A stretch of DNA of 11,865 bases. Source: Copromyces sp. CBS 386.78 (Eukaryota; Ascomycota; Sordariomycetes; Sordariales; Sordariaceae). The position numbers were made by a program, and so were the translations under genes. The first letter of the stretch is position 1; each line of letters opens with the position of its first letter. The notes beneath the pieces are model-generated. The model searched no databases. It was not told the origin of the DNA and saw only the letters and a program-made list of their open reading frames with translations. Positions 1 through 9,465 of the stretch are shown in pieces. The stretch lies in the NCBI GenBank assembly GCA_030685235.1, contig MU839345.1:1-11865 (forward strand), read 5' to 3'.

Positions 1-50
1 AAAATTTTTGGGGTGCATTAGCGCACGGGAAGGGTGTAAGTGGGTGGGGC
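1..50. other. Non-RIP flank, no gene recognised
   Basis: This stretch keeps many TG and CA dinucleotides and G-runs, unlike the TA-rich sequence that starts near 95. I see no coding frame or known motif. It probably belongs to the interior of the inverted-repeat element whose end lies at 51-94, but it shows no clear likeness to the interior of the complete element at 11190-11514. Confidence 0.4.
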
Positions 51-94
51 GACAGTGTCGTAAGACTTTTATGGCAGTGCAGAAAGATGTTCTC
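51..94 (-). repeat. Diverged terminal repeat of a DNA element (end copy)
   Basis: Read on the minus strand this begins GAGAACATCTTTCTGCACTG and aligns without gaps over 44 bases to the terminal repeats at 11146-11189 and 11515-11558, with about 29 of 44 positions matching by hand. It also carries the same doubled inner motif about 21 bases apart (around 54-67 and 75-88 on the plus strand). Its orientation makes it the right-hand end of an element lying to the left, mostly outside the window. It stops exactly where RIP-mutated gag sequence begins, so it likely marks an insertion into that gag. The divergence makes a different subfamily possible. Confidence 0.55.
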
Positions 95-800
95 TTAATT
101 AATAAGGATAATAAAACGGTCTTAGAAAATAGCCTAACGTATATTTTTAATTATTTTTAAATTATTTAATTTACGACGAATAATAATAATAAAGTTAGAA
201 TTATCGTACTTAGTATTGAATTCCTTAAAAAGGTTTATAGTAGTTTTCTATTTTTATTTAATATTATTAATTAAATATTCGAAAATATTAGTTAACGCTA
301 ATTCGATAGTTGCGAAAGGGGGGCCTTCGAAGTATTTAGTAATATATAAAAAATATTTAAATTTAGAAGCGAAGTAAATCGGTTCGTTAATTTAGTATAG
401 TTTAACCTTTATACGCTAAAAATAGTATTTTTCCATTTTTTCTAATAGAGTAGCTTTTTTACTATTAAACGGAATAATATATATATATAATTATACTAAC
501 TTATAGTTGTTACTATTAATATTCGTAGTCGCTATAATAAGTACTTTAATTTTTTAAATTTATTTTAATTAAATATAGATTTTATTAATAATTTTAGCGT
601 ACCTATTTCTCTATTTTTAAAAAAATTTAAAAGTATTAGTCTTAAAATCGTTAAAAGATTATTTAAATTCGTTAATCCTTTATTAGAATTCGGTATTTCG
701 AATATTTAAACGATTAATCTCTTAGTAGGATTCGGTAAAGTCCTCTTTAGCTTTTTAAACGTATAAATGGGCTTTAATTATATTGTTATAAATAACATAA
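95..800 (-). pseudogene. gag: gag relic, truncated and RIP-mutated
   Basis: A minus-strand frame resembles the capsid-like Retrotrans_gag domain of Ty3/Gypsy elements. It is best seen at about 120-350, where it reads KYFEGPPFATIE, then an FKEF-NTKYDNS stretch, then IRRKLNNLK followed by NIR. This matches the usual family order of a hydrophobic helix, an aromatic-rich FxxxFxxxYxD segment and a Leu-rich LxxLK segment. Stops inside it are TAA or TAG at places where Gln or Trp would be expected, as RIP produces. The frame can be followed upstream to about 800 with more stops; its true start is not clear. It ends at the terminal-repeat-like sequence at 51-94, before any zinc knuckle or pol. Confidence 0.6.
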
Positions 801-1206
801 TTATAAGCGAGGGTAATATTATAGAATACTAGGATTAATACGAACGTAAGAGCGTAGTCTACGGTATAATATAATAGAATATAAATAGTAGGATTGTTAT
901 TGAAGTTTGTAAGTACTTTAGTTAAAATATTGTAAATTATTTAATTTTTAGGGTCGGCAATTTAAAGGGCGCTAATAACGGTTACTACAATAAAATTATC
1001 GGTAATAACCCGTAGCTAATCCGTTATTAATTATTAAATTAAATATAGATATAATTATTATTAGAATAGACCGTTTTAATTAATAGGTATAAGAAGGAGA
1101 AAGAAATAAAGTTAATACTTATATTATATTACTTAGCTCGGGTCGTAATATTTATAACCGAATTTTTGTTTGCCCCATTTGTAAAGGGTCGAATCTTAAT
1201 TGCGGA
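801..1206 (-). other. Leader / gag 5' region of the minus-strand element
   Basis: This region lies between the gag-like frame and the LTR. From 801 to about 1160 it is strongly AT-rich and TA-rich, with no frame I can support. From about 1160 the composition changes to sequence that keeps TG and CA. A short open frame at 1166-1348 crosses the tandem repeat and runs into the LTR; I do not regard it as a gene. Confidence 0.4.
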
Positions 1207-1244
1207 GCGATTGATCGCGGATGCGATTGATCGCGGATGCGATT
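1207..1244. repeat. 16-bp tandem repeat in the leader
   Basis: The unit GCGATTGATCGCGGAT occurs twice exactly (1207-1222, 1223-1238), followed by the start of a third copy. The unit contains GCGAT and its complement ATCGC, so each copy can form a small hairpin. It sits in the leader of the minus-strand element, in a patch that escaped heavy RIP. Confidence 0.9.
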
Positions 1245-1324
1245 TGAATAATCTTTTCTATATTAAACGTAATTTGAATCTATTTCCTTTAAACGCGCGT
1301 AGTGCGATAGTAGGTATAATAAAT

Positions 1325-1546
1325 TATTACGGGGTAAGGTATTATTAGGGGTAGGGTAGGATATATATTATTGTGCGAAGGAGAGGAAAGAAAGGATGTA
1401 TGCGGAGGACTGGTTATATGGGCGAGAGCCCTAGAAGGCTAGTCCGTACGCGCATATGACCCTGCACGTAACCGTACTATAATTCTAGGTATGGCATATT
1501 TAAGGGTCGGTATAGGGTGGGCATGTTATAGGCTAATCCTGTGATA
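1325..1546 (-). repeat. LTR (222 bp), minus orientation
   Basis: On the minus strand it begins TATCACAGGATTAGCCTATA, 19 of 20 bases identical to the start of the LTR at 2594, and ends CCCCGTAATA like that LTR (TCCCGTAATA). If RIP is undone at the ends, both families fit TGTCAC...GTGACA, the usual TG...CA with a 6-bp inverted terminus. A T/C-rich stretch before the 3' end is also shared, but the middle differs, so this is a related family rather than the same one. Its base composition keeps TG and CA, so it was much less hit by RIP than the elements around it. Confidence 0.8.
1414..1419 (-). promoter_or_regulatory. Possible TATA box of the minus-strand LTR
   Basis: On the minus strand this reads CCCATATAACC, about 127 bases from the LTR start. 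The TATA box of the plus-strand LTRs lies 122 bases from theirs. The matching position is the main support; the motif itself is weak. Confidence 0.35.
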
Positions 1547-1721
1547 CGTAGAAAATATAAGCCGTAGAAAATATAAACTATTAAAACGCAAACTATAAAA
1601 AGAATAAACTATAAAAAACGTAAATTATAAAAGACGTTTACTATAGAAGAAATATAAGCCGTAGAAAATATAAGCCGCAAAAAACGTAAGCCATAAATAA
1701 TATAAACCGTAGAACTATAAA
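1547..1721. repeat. Degenerate 16-bp minisatellite, about 11 units
   Basis: Unit CGTAGAAAATATAAGC. Copies start at 1547, 1563, 1579 (15 bp), 1594, 1610, 1626, 1642 (18 bp), 1660, 1676, 1692 and 1708 (partial). The copies at 1547 and 1660 are identical. Most differences between units are CG/TA-type transitions, as expected if an array of CGCA-rich units had been RIP-mutated. The array begins at the very base after the minus-strand LTR. It runs into the open-ish frame starting near 1730. Because 16 is not a multiple of three it would not encode a simple peptide repeat. Confidence 0.8.
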
Positions 1722-1729
1722 ATATTAAA

Positions 1730-2593
1730 GTTATAAGGGGAATAAAAAGAATTAAGGAATTAGAAGAATATATTAAAAAAGATTAAGGCCGGCAAACCGA
1801 AGAGGATAATAACGTACTAAAGCCCACTATTTTAAAAACTATAATAATAAAAAAAAATTAGGGAAGGTAACAAATTAAAAAATATAAAAGTACGCCGATA
1901 ATCCTATTTTCGACCTTTTTCTATTTAATTATATTTATTCCCTTTCCCCTTTTAAAAAAATTTTAAATTACCGAAAAGAAGAATTAATAGTATAAACGTC
2001 GATATAAGAATTAAACCTATTATTTTAGAAATTATACCCTTACATACAACCGTCGCGCCTATTAACAATTTTTATACTCAGATTTCTCTATAATTATCGA
2101 CCACTATCGGTTTAATAATAATAACATTATAATTTCTAATTATAAAAGCACCAATAAGGATTATAATATTATTAGTATAAAGTTAGGGGGAAATAATTAA
2201 GGGTAATAAATATCGGACGTTTATATAGACGGTTAATACTAATTAAAAAATATTATTAAAAATAAGCGTAAGTATAATAGCTATAAAAAATTTAAATATA
2301 TTAATAGTAAAGGCGGGGTTAGTAATAAAGGTAATATTAAGGAAATTAAAATTAAAAGTACTTACTACCTAAAAGGCTACCTAGCCCGAGTTAATATTAT
2401 AGAATTTATATTAAATATATTAAATTACCTTATAATTAATTAATTTATTAAATTTATAAAGGAAAATATAAAACCGTTTATAAAGAGTATAAATATTAGT
2501 ACAAAGTTCGGCGGTATATTAATAAAGGACTTTAATAATTATAATACCGGCGGGAATAGCCGCCCCAAATTTAATAATAATATATACTAATTC
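1730..2593 (+). pseudogene. Unidentified reading-frame relic, 5' part (split by LTR element)
   Basis: One frame (codons starting at 1757, 2213 and 2591 all in phase) can be followed across about 285 codons without an indel. It holds about 15 stops, all TAA or TAG, mostly where Gln or Trp could have stood. It begins with a charged segment (KELEEYIKKD at about 1754-1783). A hydrophobic stretch of about 18 residues rich in Ile, Leu and Phe follows near 1890-1950 and could be a membrane segment. The best part is 2240-2590, with only a few stops in about 115 codons, including KEIKIKSTYYLKGYLARV. I recognise no domain or family. It is interrupted at AATTC by the element at 2594-9698 and resumes at 9704. 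It may be an ORF of another transposon or a former host gene; the reality of the frame is an inference from stop density in AT-rich DNA. Confidence 0.42.
2589..2593 (+). repeat. Target site duplication AATTC, left copy
   Basis: AATTC directly precedes the 5' LTR and is repeated exactly at 9699-9703 directly after the 3' LTR. A 5-bp duplication is normal for Ty3/Gypsy integrase. It proves a single insertion with both ends intact and gives the exact element borders. Confidence 0.95.
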
Positions 2594-2826
2594 TATCACA
2601 GGGTTAGCCTATATTGCATGTACTAGTAATAGTAATTCTCTAAGACTACTATTACTATTTCGGTTAATTAGCTGCGGCCTCCCGCCATAGACCTACTAAT
2701 TTATAATTCGAATCCTATAAAAGCCCTTCTCCCAAACGTACTTCTACACTTCTTTTCCTTTCTTCTCCTCGTACAATTACATATATTAATTATCTATACC
2801 CAACCTTTCGCCCTCTTCCCGTAATA
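2594..2826 (+). repeat. 5' LTR (233 bp)
   Basis: It starts TATCACAGGG and ends CCCGTAATA. Its partner at 9466-9698 has the same length and aligns without gaps. By hand I count about 27 differences in 233 positions, every one a transition (C/T or G/A), in both directions. Combining both copies and undoing RIP gives termini TGTCAC and GTGACA. Near the start the 3' copy is more mutated; in the second half the 5' copy carries most of the A-for-G changes. The two LTRs were therefore hit independently. Confidence 0.95.
2716..2722 (+). promoter_or_regulatory. TATA box of the 5' LTR
   Basis: TATAAAA lies 122 bases into the LTR, inside CCTATAAAAGCCC, and is kept in the 3' LTR at the same offset. It would set the U3/R border and start gag-pol transcription a few tens of bases downstream, before the T/C-rich stretch at about 2740-2770. 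Confidence 0.7.
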
Positions 2827-3043
2827 ATTAATTATACCTTTTAATTATTACATTTATAACGCAAACCTATCTTTCATTACAATTATTTTTCAATCGCGCA
2901 CATATAGGGATCGCCTCATTATAAATCGCTAAACCTAATACCCCCCCCCCAAATATTAATAATCGTAATTACAATAATCGCCTAATTAAAACCCTAAACC
3001 TCCCTTTACTAATACGTAAAGGAAAGTACTCTTTATTTAATAA
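2827..3043 (+). other. Leader with primer-binding region; C10 run
   Basis: The reverse-transcription primer site should lie directly after the LTR, in ATTAATTATACCTT. A nearly identical run follows the other LTR family at 1324 on the minus strand, which supports a functional site, but RIP has blurred it and I cannot name the tRNA. The leader also contains ten consecutive C at 2941-2950, notable in such AT-rich DNA; C followed by C is not a RIP target. No upstream gene is visible. Confidence 0.5.
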
Positions 3044-4720
3044 ATAAGGGATCGCTTCGTTTCAATTACTTTAAACGGTCCTAATAGCGGACCTTCTCTT
3101 TTATTAAATAGTCCTAATAACGGACCTTCACTTCTCTTTTATTTTATACTTTACAACAATAGCGATCCCGCCCTTTTCTCCCTAAATAATAATTTTAATA
3201 GTAGTAATTTCCCTAATTTCGCAATTCCTAGGACTAGCGTTTTCGATTTAAATTCACTATATTCCGCCCTTAATAAAACCTTCGAAATTAAATTCGACAT
3301 TATAATTTACCGTACTACGCTTTTCGAAATTCCTAGAAACGTAACCCTTATTAACCTCCTTAAAAACTTTAATTAAAAGAACGGCCTACCTATTCCTCGT
3401 AAATACTTCGAAAACGCGGCCATTATTATTTATTACCCTATTTTCTAATCTATCGTCGTACCCTTCAATCGCTTCTATTATACTAATTTCGTACTTTATA
3501 ATAATATTATTAGCAATTTCGAACGTTCTAAAAAAGAATTTAAAATTGCCCGCTAAATAATTAACGACGCTTAATTTAACTTCGATTAAAAGAACTTCGA
3601 CTATATTAACTTTAAATCCGCTTATAATACTTTAATCGTAGAATATAACACCTTTAAGAAGAATACTATTATAATTAACCCCACGAATAAAATATCTTTC
3701 CGCTAAACAGTAAAAAACCTACTTATTTTTATTAATAAGGAGAATATTAATACCGCCCATAAATATAAAATTTTTAAAGCTTAACACTTCTACATTTTAT
3801 TTTAATAAAAGTGCGACCCATTATTCTATATCAATAAAAACGTTAAAATCATTCGTATAACTATATTACTCGGCCCAGAAATTCTTTCTAATATTTAAAA
3901 CGACTTTAACATTATTTAAAATAATAGTAATAAGGACACTTAGCGCTAAAAGATTAATATTAAATTTATAAAATACTTCATTATTCGTTTTCAAAATATT
4001 AACTTTAAAATAAACGCTAATCGCCGTCTTAAAGAATTATATATAAAGAATTTATCGTTCACAAAATTCGAACTTAAACTAACCAACTTTATAAATTTAT
4101 ATAATTTCAACAATTTAATAAAAGTTTATTACTTTCGTAATAAAATTAATAAACGTCTTTATAATATATGAACATATTATAACTTTCCTAACGCCAATAA
4201 TTTTAAAAAATAATTAAATATTTATCGTACTATAACCAACAACTTTAAAGACGCCAACTATTACTATAAAATGAATATTCGTATTTTAAACACTAGCAAT
4301 TCGAATAATAATAATAATACCACCTTTAGAAGCGGCAGAAACTCTAACTCCCGTAATACTAACGAAGTCCCTATTAACTAAGGAGGAAATAAAATAGACT
4401 TTAACACCGTTAACCTTACAATTTTTATTTACAAAAATATTTTCGACTAACGTTTTTACAATAGCTTCTACTATCGTTATAGCAAGCCCGGCTATATCGC
4501 TCGCAATTATACCGTATTAATTAACTACAATTCTTAAAGCCCCTAACACCCTATTAGTAAAAAAATTTAAAAAAATAAAAGTCGTAATAAAAATCGTAAT
4601 TAAAAATAAATCTACGCTACTAATACAGCTCTAATTACCCCAATTACCCCAACCGCCCCTACCGAACCCGCTACTAATAACGAATATTACAACAATTAGG
4701 AAAACGCTTAACTTCTATAT
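3044..4720 (+). pseudogene. gag: gag relic of the full-length element
   Basis: Structural polyprotein (capsid and nucleocapsid) relic of about 550 codons, a normal length for fungal Gypsy gag. One frame holds from 3044 to about 4710 with many TAA/TAG stops and one TGA near 4168. The likely start is ATA at 3044, readable as a RIP-changed ATG, since the frame is open from there. An 11-codon in-frame duplication (GPNSGPSLL / SPNNGPSLL) lies near the N terminus. The middle is a helical capsid-like region with alternating aromatic and charged residues. The nucleocapsid zinc knuckle is recognisable at 4469-4510: spacing fits CX2CX4HX4C around a kept KPG and AR, but all four ligands are now Tyr codons (TGY or CAY to TAY). 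A Pro/Thr-rich tail (about 4620-4690) follows. Pol starts in the neighbouring -1 frame. Confidence 0.85.
3077..3129 (+). repeat. 33-bp-spaced in-frame duplication with hairpins in gag
   Basis: GTCCTAATAGCGGACCTTC (3078-3096) recurs at 3111-3129 with one G-to-A change. The 33-bp period equals 11 codons, so gag gains a short repeated Gly-Pro-Asn/Ser motif. Each copy has GGTCC or GTCC facing GGACC or GGAC, so it can fold into a small stem-loop. Confidence 0.8.
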
Positions 4721-7700
4721 ATGATCGCGTATAGAAGCCTAGCCGGGTTATATTTAAAAAATAAATTTCAAATTCTATAGAACTAAAAGTTTTAAAAGAA
4801 ATTAAAATTTAATTATTAAATAATTCTACTTCCCCAAATTTAATACTCTTATCCTCTTATATTATAACCCATTTACATAAAAACTATTATATTACCCTTA
4901 TTAATAGCAATTACTCCGCTTTCGCATTATTAATCGCTCCTTTATTATTAAAAATAATTTTCCCTATTTCTAATTACTAAAAATAAAAAAGTTCATTCTT
5001 ATTAATAAAATAATTAAAGGTATTATTTTTAAAAGAATAATAATTAAACTCTAAATCGGCTATTACGAAGAAACTATTACCTTCTTAATTTATAATATTT
5101 CTAAAAAGTACCCAATTATTTTAAACTTCTTATAAATATAATACTATTAATTAAAAATCGATTACGAATAATATAGTATATACTTTAACTATACTACTTA
5201 TTAAGGCCGCTATTTATTAACAAATCTTCCTAAATATTAAACGGCAGCACTTAAGGCCCTTATTAACCGAATCTCAATAGCTTCTATCCACTAAACCCCC
5301 CTCCCGCCAATTAAGAAGGAAAAAACCGAATCTCCTTCTCTAACTATTAAAAAAGAGGAATCTCGCCTTCCAACTATTAAAAAAGAGAAAATTAAAAAAA
5401 TTACAAAGGAGCCTACTCTAAAACCCTTATCCGCTTTTAAACTCCCATATACCACTACCGAATTTACCCCGAAAATCAATTCTAAAACCGGCTACTATAC
5501 AATCCCCACTCCTATTAAAGCGCTAATAACCCGGAAAACTAAATTTAAAATCGCTATTACCAATACCACCACTTTCCTTATTAAAACTAAAAGCCCCACG
5601 CTTTATAAACTTTACATCCATATAAACAGTCACCGTATTTCAATTAATACGCGTCGTTCCTAACCTTAATACCACCGTCTTTACAATTCCAATTATAAAT
5701 TTAACCCTAATAATATTAGAATATTCAACGTAGCCGCATTCAATTTTATTTATAAAAAATAATAATTATAACCATATATTATAAACTACATTAAAATTAA
5801 AAAATTAGCGGCTATAATAGATTTTTAAGATTTAGATTTAACCGAAGAAATAATTAATAATATTATAAAGGGCAATAAAAAGAAGTATAAAGAAAATCTA
5901 CCCCCTACACTCTATAATTTTATTAACGAAATAATTAATATCTATACTTTAGAAGATACCCGCAAGGCCACAATCCTAACTAAAACAATTAACTTTACTA
6001 AAAACTTCGAAACCGATATGCCCGTATACAAAGAAATTATTCGATAAATATATTTAATTAAAATCGACGAAAAGGATATAAAGAAATTTCTTAATAAAGT
6101 AAACCGGCCGTTAAAGATTAAAGAAGAGATTATTAAAATTTTAAACCGTTTTAAAGGACGGAAATATATTAGCGAAGTCGCCGCTTTCTTACCTTAGCTA
6201 ATAGAAGAAATCCCTCCTCATCGCTTATATAATTATAAAATCGAATTATAATTAGGAAAGTAATTTCCTAACGTACAACTACGCCGCGTATTACCTATAA
6301 AAATAATTATTATTCAAAAATAAATTAATAATAATTTAAGGAAGAAATTTATCCGGCCATTATAATTTGCGGCCACTTCCCTCCTCTTACTAATCAAGAA
6401 ATTTAAAAGCGGAATCCGCATTTATATAAACCACTATAGTATTAATAATATTATAATAAAAATACGTTATCCGCTACCGCTAATTAAAAAAACCCTTAAT
6501 ACTATTTATAAAGTAAAAATTTTTACGAAATTCAATATTATTATTATATTTAATAAAATCCGTATTAAAGAGGGGTATAAATAGTTTACTACTTTTATTA
6601 CCTACTTTAGCCTCTACGAATTTATTATATATCCTTTCAATTTATAGGGCGCGCCGGGAACTTTTTAAAACTATATTAACAATATTCTATATAATATTTT
6701 CGACGTTTATACTACCGCTTATTTTAATAATATTTTAATTTATTCCGATAATAAAAAAGAATATAAAGAATACGTTAAAGAGGTTTTATAAAAAATAATT
6801 AAAGTAAAGCTCTAAATTAATATTAATAAATACGAATTCTATACGTAGCGAATTAAATATTTAAGTCTTATTATTACCCTAGGCGGTCTTAAAATAAACC
6901 TAAAGAAAGTCTTTATAATTATAATATAGGAAGCTCTAAACTTTAAGAAGTCGCTTTAACGCTTCTTAGGATTCGTTAACTTCTACCGTCGTTTTATTAA
7001 ATATTTTTCTATTATCGCCGGCCCACTATACGAATTAATTAAGAAAATAGCGGAATAAGAATAGGATAAACAATATTAAAAATCTTTTAAAGTATTTAAA
7101 AAGGCTTTTAATAGCGGACCCGTTCTTCTTATCTACAATTAATTTAAATAGACCGTTATAGAAACGGATACTTCCAATTAAGTATATAGCAGTACATTAT
7201 TATAATATAATAACAATAGCATCCTTCACCCCGTCGCCTACTTTAGCCAATAGTATTCTTTAATTAAATATAATTATAATATTTATAATAAAGAATTATT
7301 TACTATTATTAAAATATTAGAGGAGTAGCGCCCCGAATTAGAAGGAATATAATAACCGTTTAAAATCTTTATAAATTATAAGAATTTAAATTTTTTTACC
7401 GTTAATAAATAACTTACCCCCCAATATGTATAGTAATCCCAATTTCTCTCTCAATTTAACTTTATAATTAAATATAGGCCGGGCTCGTTACAAGTACGCC
7501 TAAACGCCCTAAGCAAGAAATTAGAAGACTTACCTAAAGACGAAGCTAACGAACGGCTATTAACTAAGAATAAAATTTTATTTAATTATAATATTTTTAT
7601 TAATAGAACTTTCATTTTAGAGAGTAGAAAGGAAGTTATTAACGTTAGGACCGAATATATCTACGACCTAAAAGTAATAGATAATAAATTTATTAATAAT

Positions 7701-9437
7701 TTAATTATAGAAAGTTATAAGAAATTAGTATTTTTATAAGACTTACTCGCCTATTTATTAAACTTTAGCCGCCGTATATAATCTAAGGAAGTAAAAAAAT
7801 AATTGAAAAAAGTATTCTTCGTTAAATATAAAATAATATAGGGATAAACCTACTTTCGAAGCGCCGTTATCGTCGACCCCAACGACACTGAACTTCAATT
7901 CTAACTCTTCTATTGCGTATATAATTCGCCGTTTACTAATTACTTAGGTCGAAAAAAGACCTATTTGTTATTCTTTCAATCTTTTTTCTAATTAAGGATA
8001 TTTAATACCGTTAAAGCTTATTATAAGGCCTACTTACTATATACTAAATCTAAATTATTATAATATTCCCCGTATAAATTCCTAAAGCCGTTAATAATAT
8101 TTTTCGTACTATAAAAGGATATTTCTATAAATTATATTACTCCTTTAATTCCCTACGTACGCCGGGGTTAAGAATTTAAATATATAGCCGTTATCGTTAA
8201 TTATTTAACGAAAATATAATATTTCATTCCTATTATCGGCCTTACGGCCGAAGAATTAGTAGATTAATTTATTAAAAAGATTTATAATATTTACGGCTTA
8301 TTGGATTCTATTATATTAAATTACAACTCTTAATTCGTTTTATAATTTTAGAGAGCGTTATCCTCCTATTTAAAGGGAATTCTTAAACCCTCCTCCGCGT
8401 TCTACCTAATTACTAACGGTTAAATAGAATATATTAATACAGAAATAGAAAAATATTTTCGTTTCTATATTAATTGGGTATAGGATAATTAAATAAATTA
8501 GCTCCCAATCGCAGAATTTACTAATAATAATCTAATTTTTAAAATAATAAAAATATCCCCCTTTTTTACTAATTATAATTTTTACCTTCGTATAAATATT
8601 AAATTAGCGAAACTATACCCGCTAAATTTATTAGTTTAATAATAAATAGAGTATTTTAAAACTAATAAAATCGTTAATCGTTTTAAAAAAGTATTAAAAT
8701 ATATTACAAATTAAATAAAATAAATTTAATAATAGTACGAGGCTAACGCTAATATTCGAAGGATAAATACCGCGAAATATTAAATAGGACATAAAATCCT
8801 ATTTAATATAGAAAACTTTAATACCGGCCGACTATACGTAAAGCTTACCCCCCTTTATAAAGGCCTATTCGAAATTATTAAAGTAAATAATTATAAAATT
8901 ATATTTAAATTATTAATTAATATAAAGTATAGCCTTACCTTTTATATTAATAAAATTAAACTATAAATTAAAGTAGGTATTCCGGGATAATTAGAAGTAT
9001 AAAAGGACGTTCGTACAAATTAAAATCGTAGTATAAAGAGGATTAATAACGAAGAAGATTTAGTAGAATAGGATTTTATTAAAATCGATAGTTATTATAA
9101 AATAATTAACGGTTATTAAAAATATTTCGTCGTTTAGGCACTACTTTATTAGCCTTTATAGTAGCCGCGTACTAACGTAGTTATATCCCCTAATATAATA
9201 CGGTAATTTTACGAAATATACCCGGAGGTTCTAATACCCCTAAATTAATTAGCGGCGGAATAGAAGTAAAAGAGGAGGACGCTAGAAGAAACGGAAGAGC
9301 CGGCTATAGAAGTAGAAGCTCCGCTAGCGAAGTACGAAGGGAGGAGGAAGTCGTTATAATTAGCGGCCATAAAAGTTTTTTACGGTTGGATTAAACGTTT
9401 AATAAGGTTATTTATTATTTTATATAATTTTAATTAA
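4690..9437 (+). pseudogene. pol: pol relic: protease, reverse transcriptase, RNase H, integrase
   Basis: Polyprotein that would copy the RNA to DNA and integrate it. The protease active site reads NSNYSAFA at 4903-4926, from a DSG-C-type site, followed by GYYEET (about 5058) and a YPIILN segment in the family pattern. A linker rich in Lys, Glu, Thr and Pro lies at about 5300-5640. Reverse transcriptase spans about 6200-7040, with PPHR, RYPLPLI, GAPGTF, YFNN at 6720-6731 (YxDD with both Asp changed to Asn) and [13 protein letters not shown]. RNase H spans about 7130-7530, with ETDTSN at 7161-7178 (catalytic Asp kept) and RPGSLQVR. Integrase spans about 7860-8960: zinc-site His and Cys are now mostly Tyr, two core acidic residues read Asn, and the Glu in INTEIE is kept. 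The frame is unbroken from about 4929 to 9437 except for RIP stops; an indel near 4927 separates it from the protease start. About 150 codons follow the integrase core. Confidence 0.92.
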
Positions 9438-9453
9438 TTATATAGCTTCTTTT

Positions 9454-9465
9454 AAGTAAGGGTAG
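9454..9465 (+). promoter_or_regulatory. Polypurine tract candidate
   Basis: AAGTAAGGGTAG directly precedes the 3' LTR. Undoing TG-to-TA change would give an almost all-purine run, as needed to prime plus-strand DNA synthesis. The position is right; the sequence is degraded. Confidence 0.55.

Larger units (their letters stand above)
95..1546 (-). mobile_element. 5' part of a RIP-mutated Ty3/Gypsy element, minus strand
   Basis: Read on the minus strand the order is LTR (1546 to 1325), leader, then a gag-like frame that is cut off near 95. The LTR ends and the first bases of the leader resemble those of the complete element at 2594-9698. On the minus strand the leader begins ATTTATTATACCTA, and the other element's leader begins ATTAATTATACCTT. 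The partner LTR and pol are not in the window; they were lost or lie to the left beyond the sequence at 1-94. The bases flanking the LTR (TAAAT at 1320-1324, CGTAG at 1547-1551) do not match. That fits an LTR still joined to its own interior rather than a solo LTR. Confidence 0.65.

Noticed and set aside
1166..1348. 60-codon open frame on the plus strand
   Set aside because: It crosses the 16-bp tandem repeat and runs into the antisense LTR; it has no motif and is open only because this patch escaped RIP.
1325..1546. Solo LTR
   Set aside because: Flanking 5-mers differ (TAAAT and CGTAG), and a matching leader and gag-like frame follow on the minus strand.
1547..1721. CRISPR-like array
   Set aside because: Units are 16 bp and contiguous with no unique spacers; the setting is a fungal repeat block.
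5291..5479. 62-codon open frame on the minus strand
   Set aside because: It is antisense to the Lys/Glu-rich pol linker, which has the supported frame on the plus strand.
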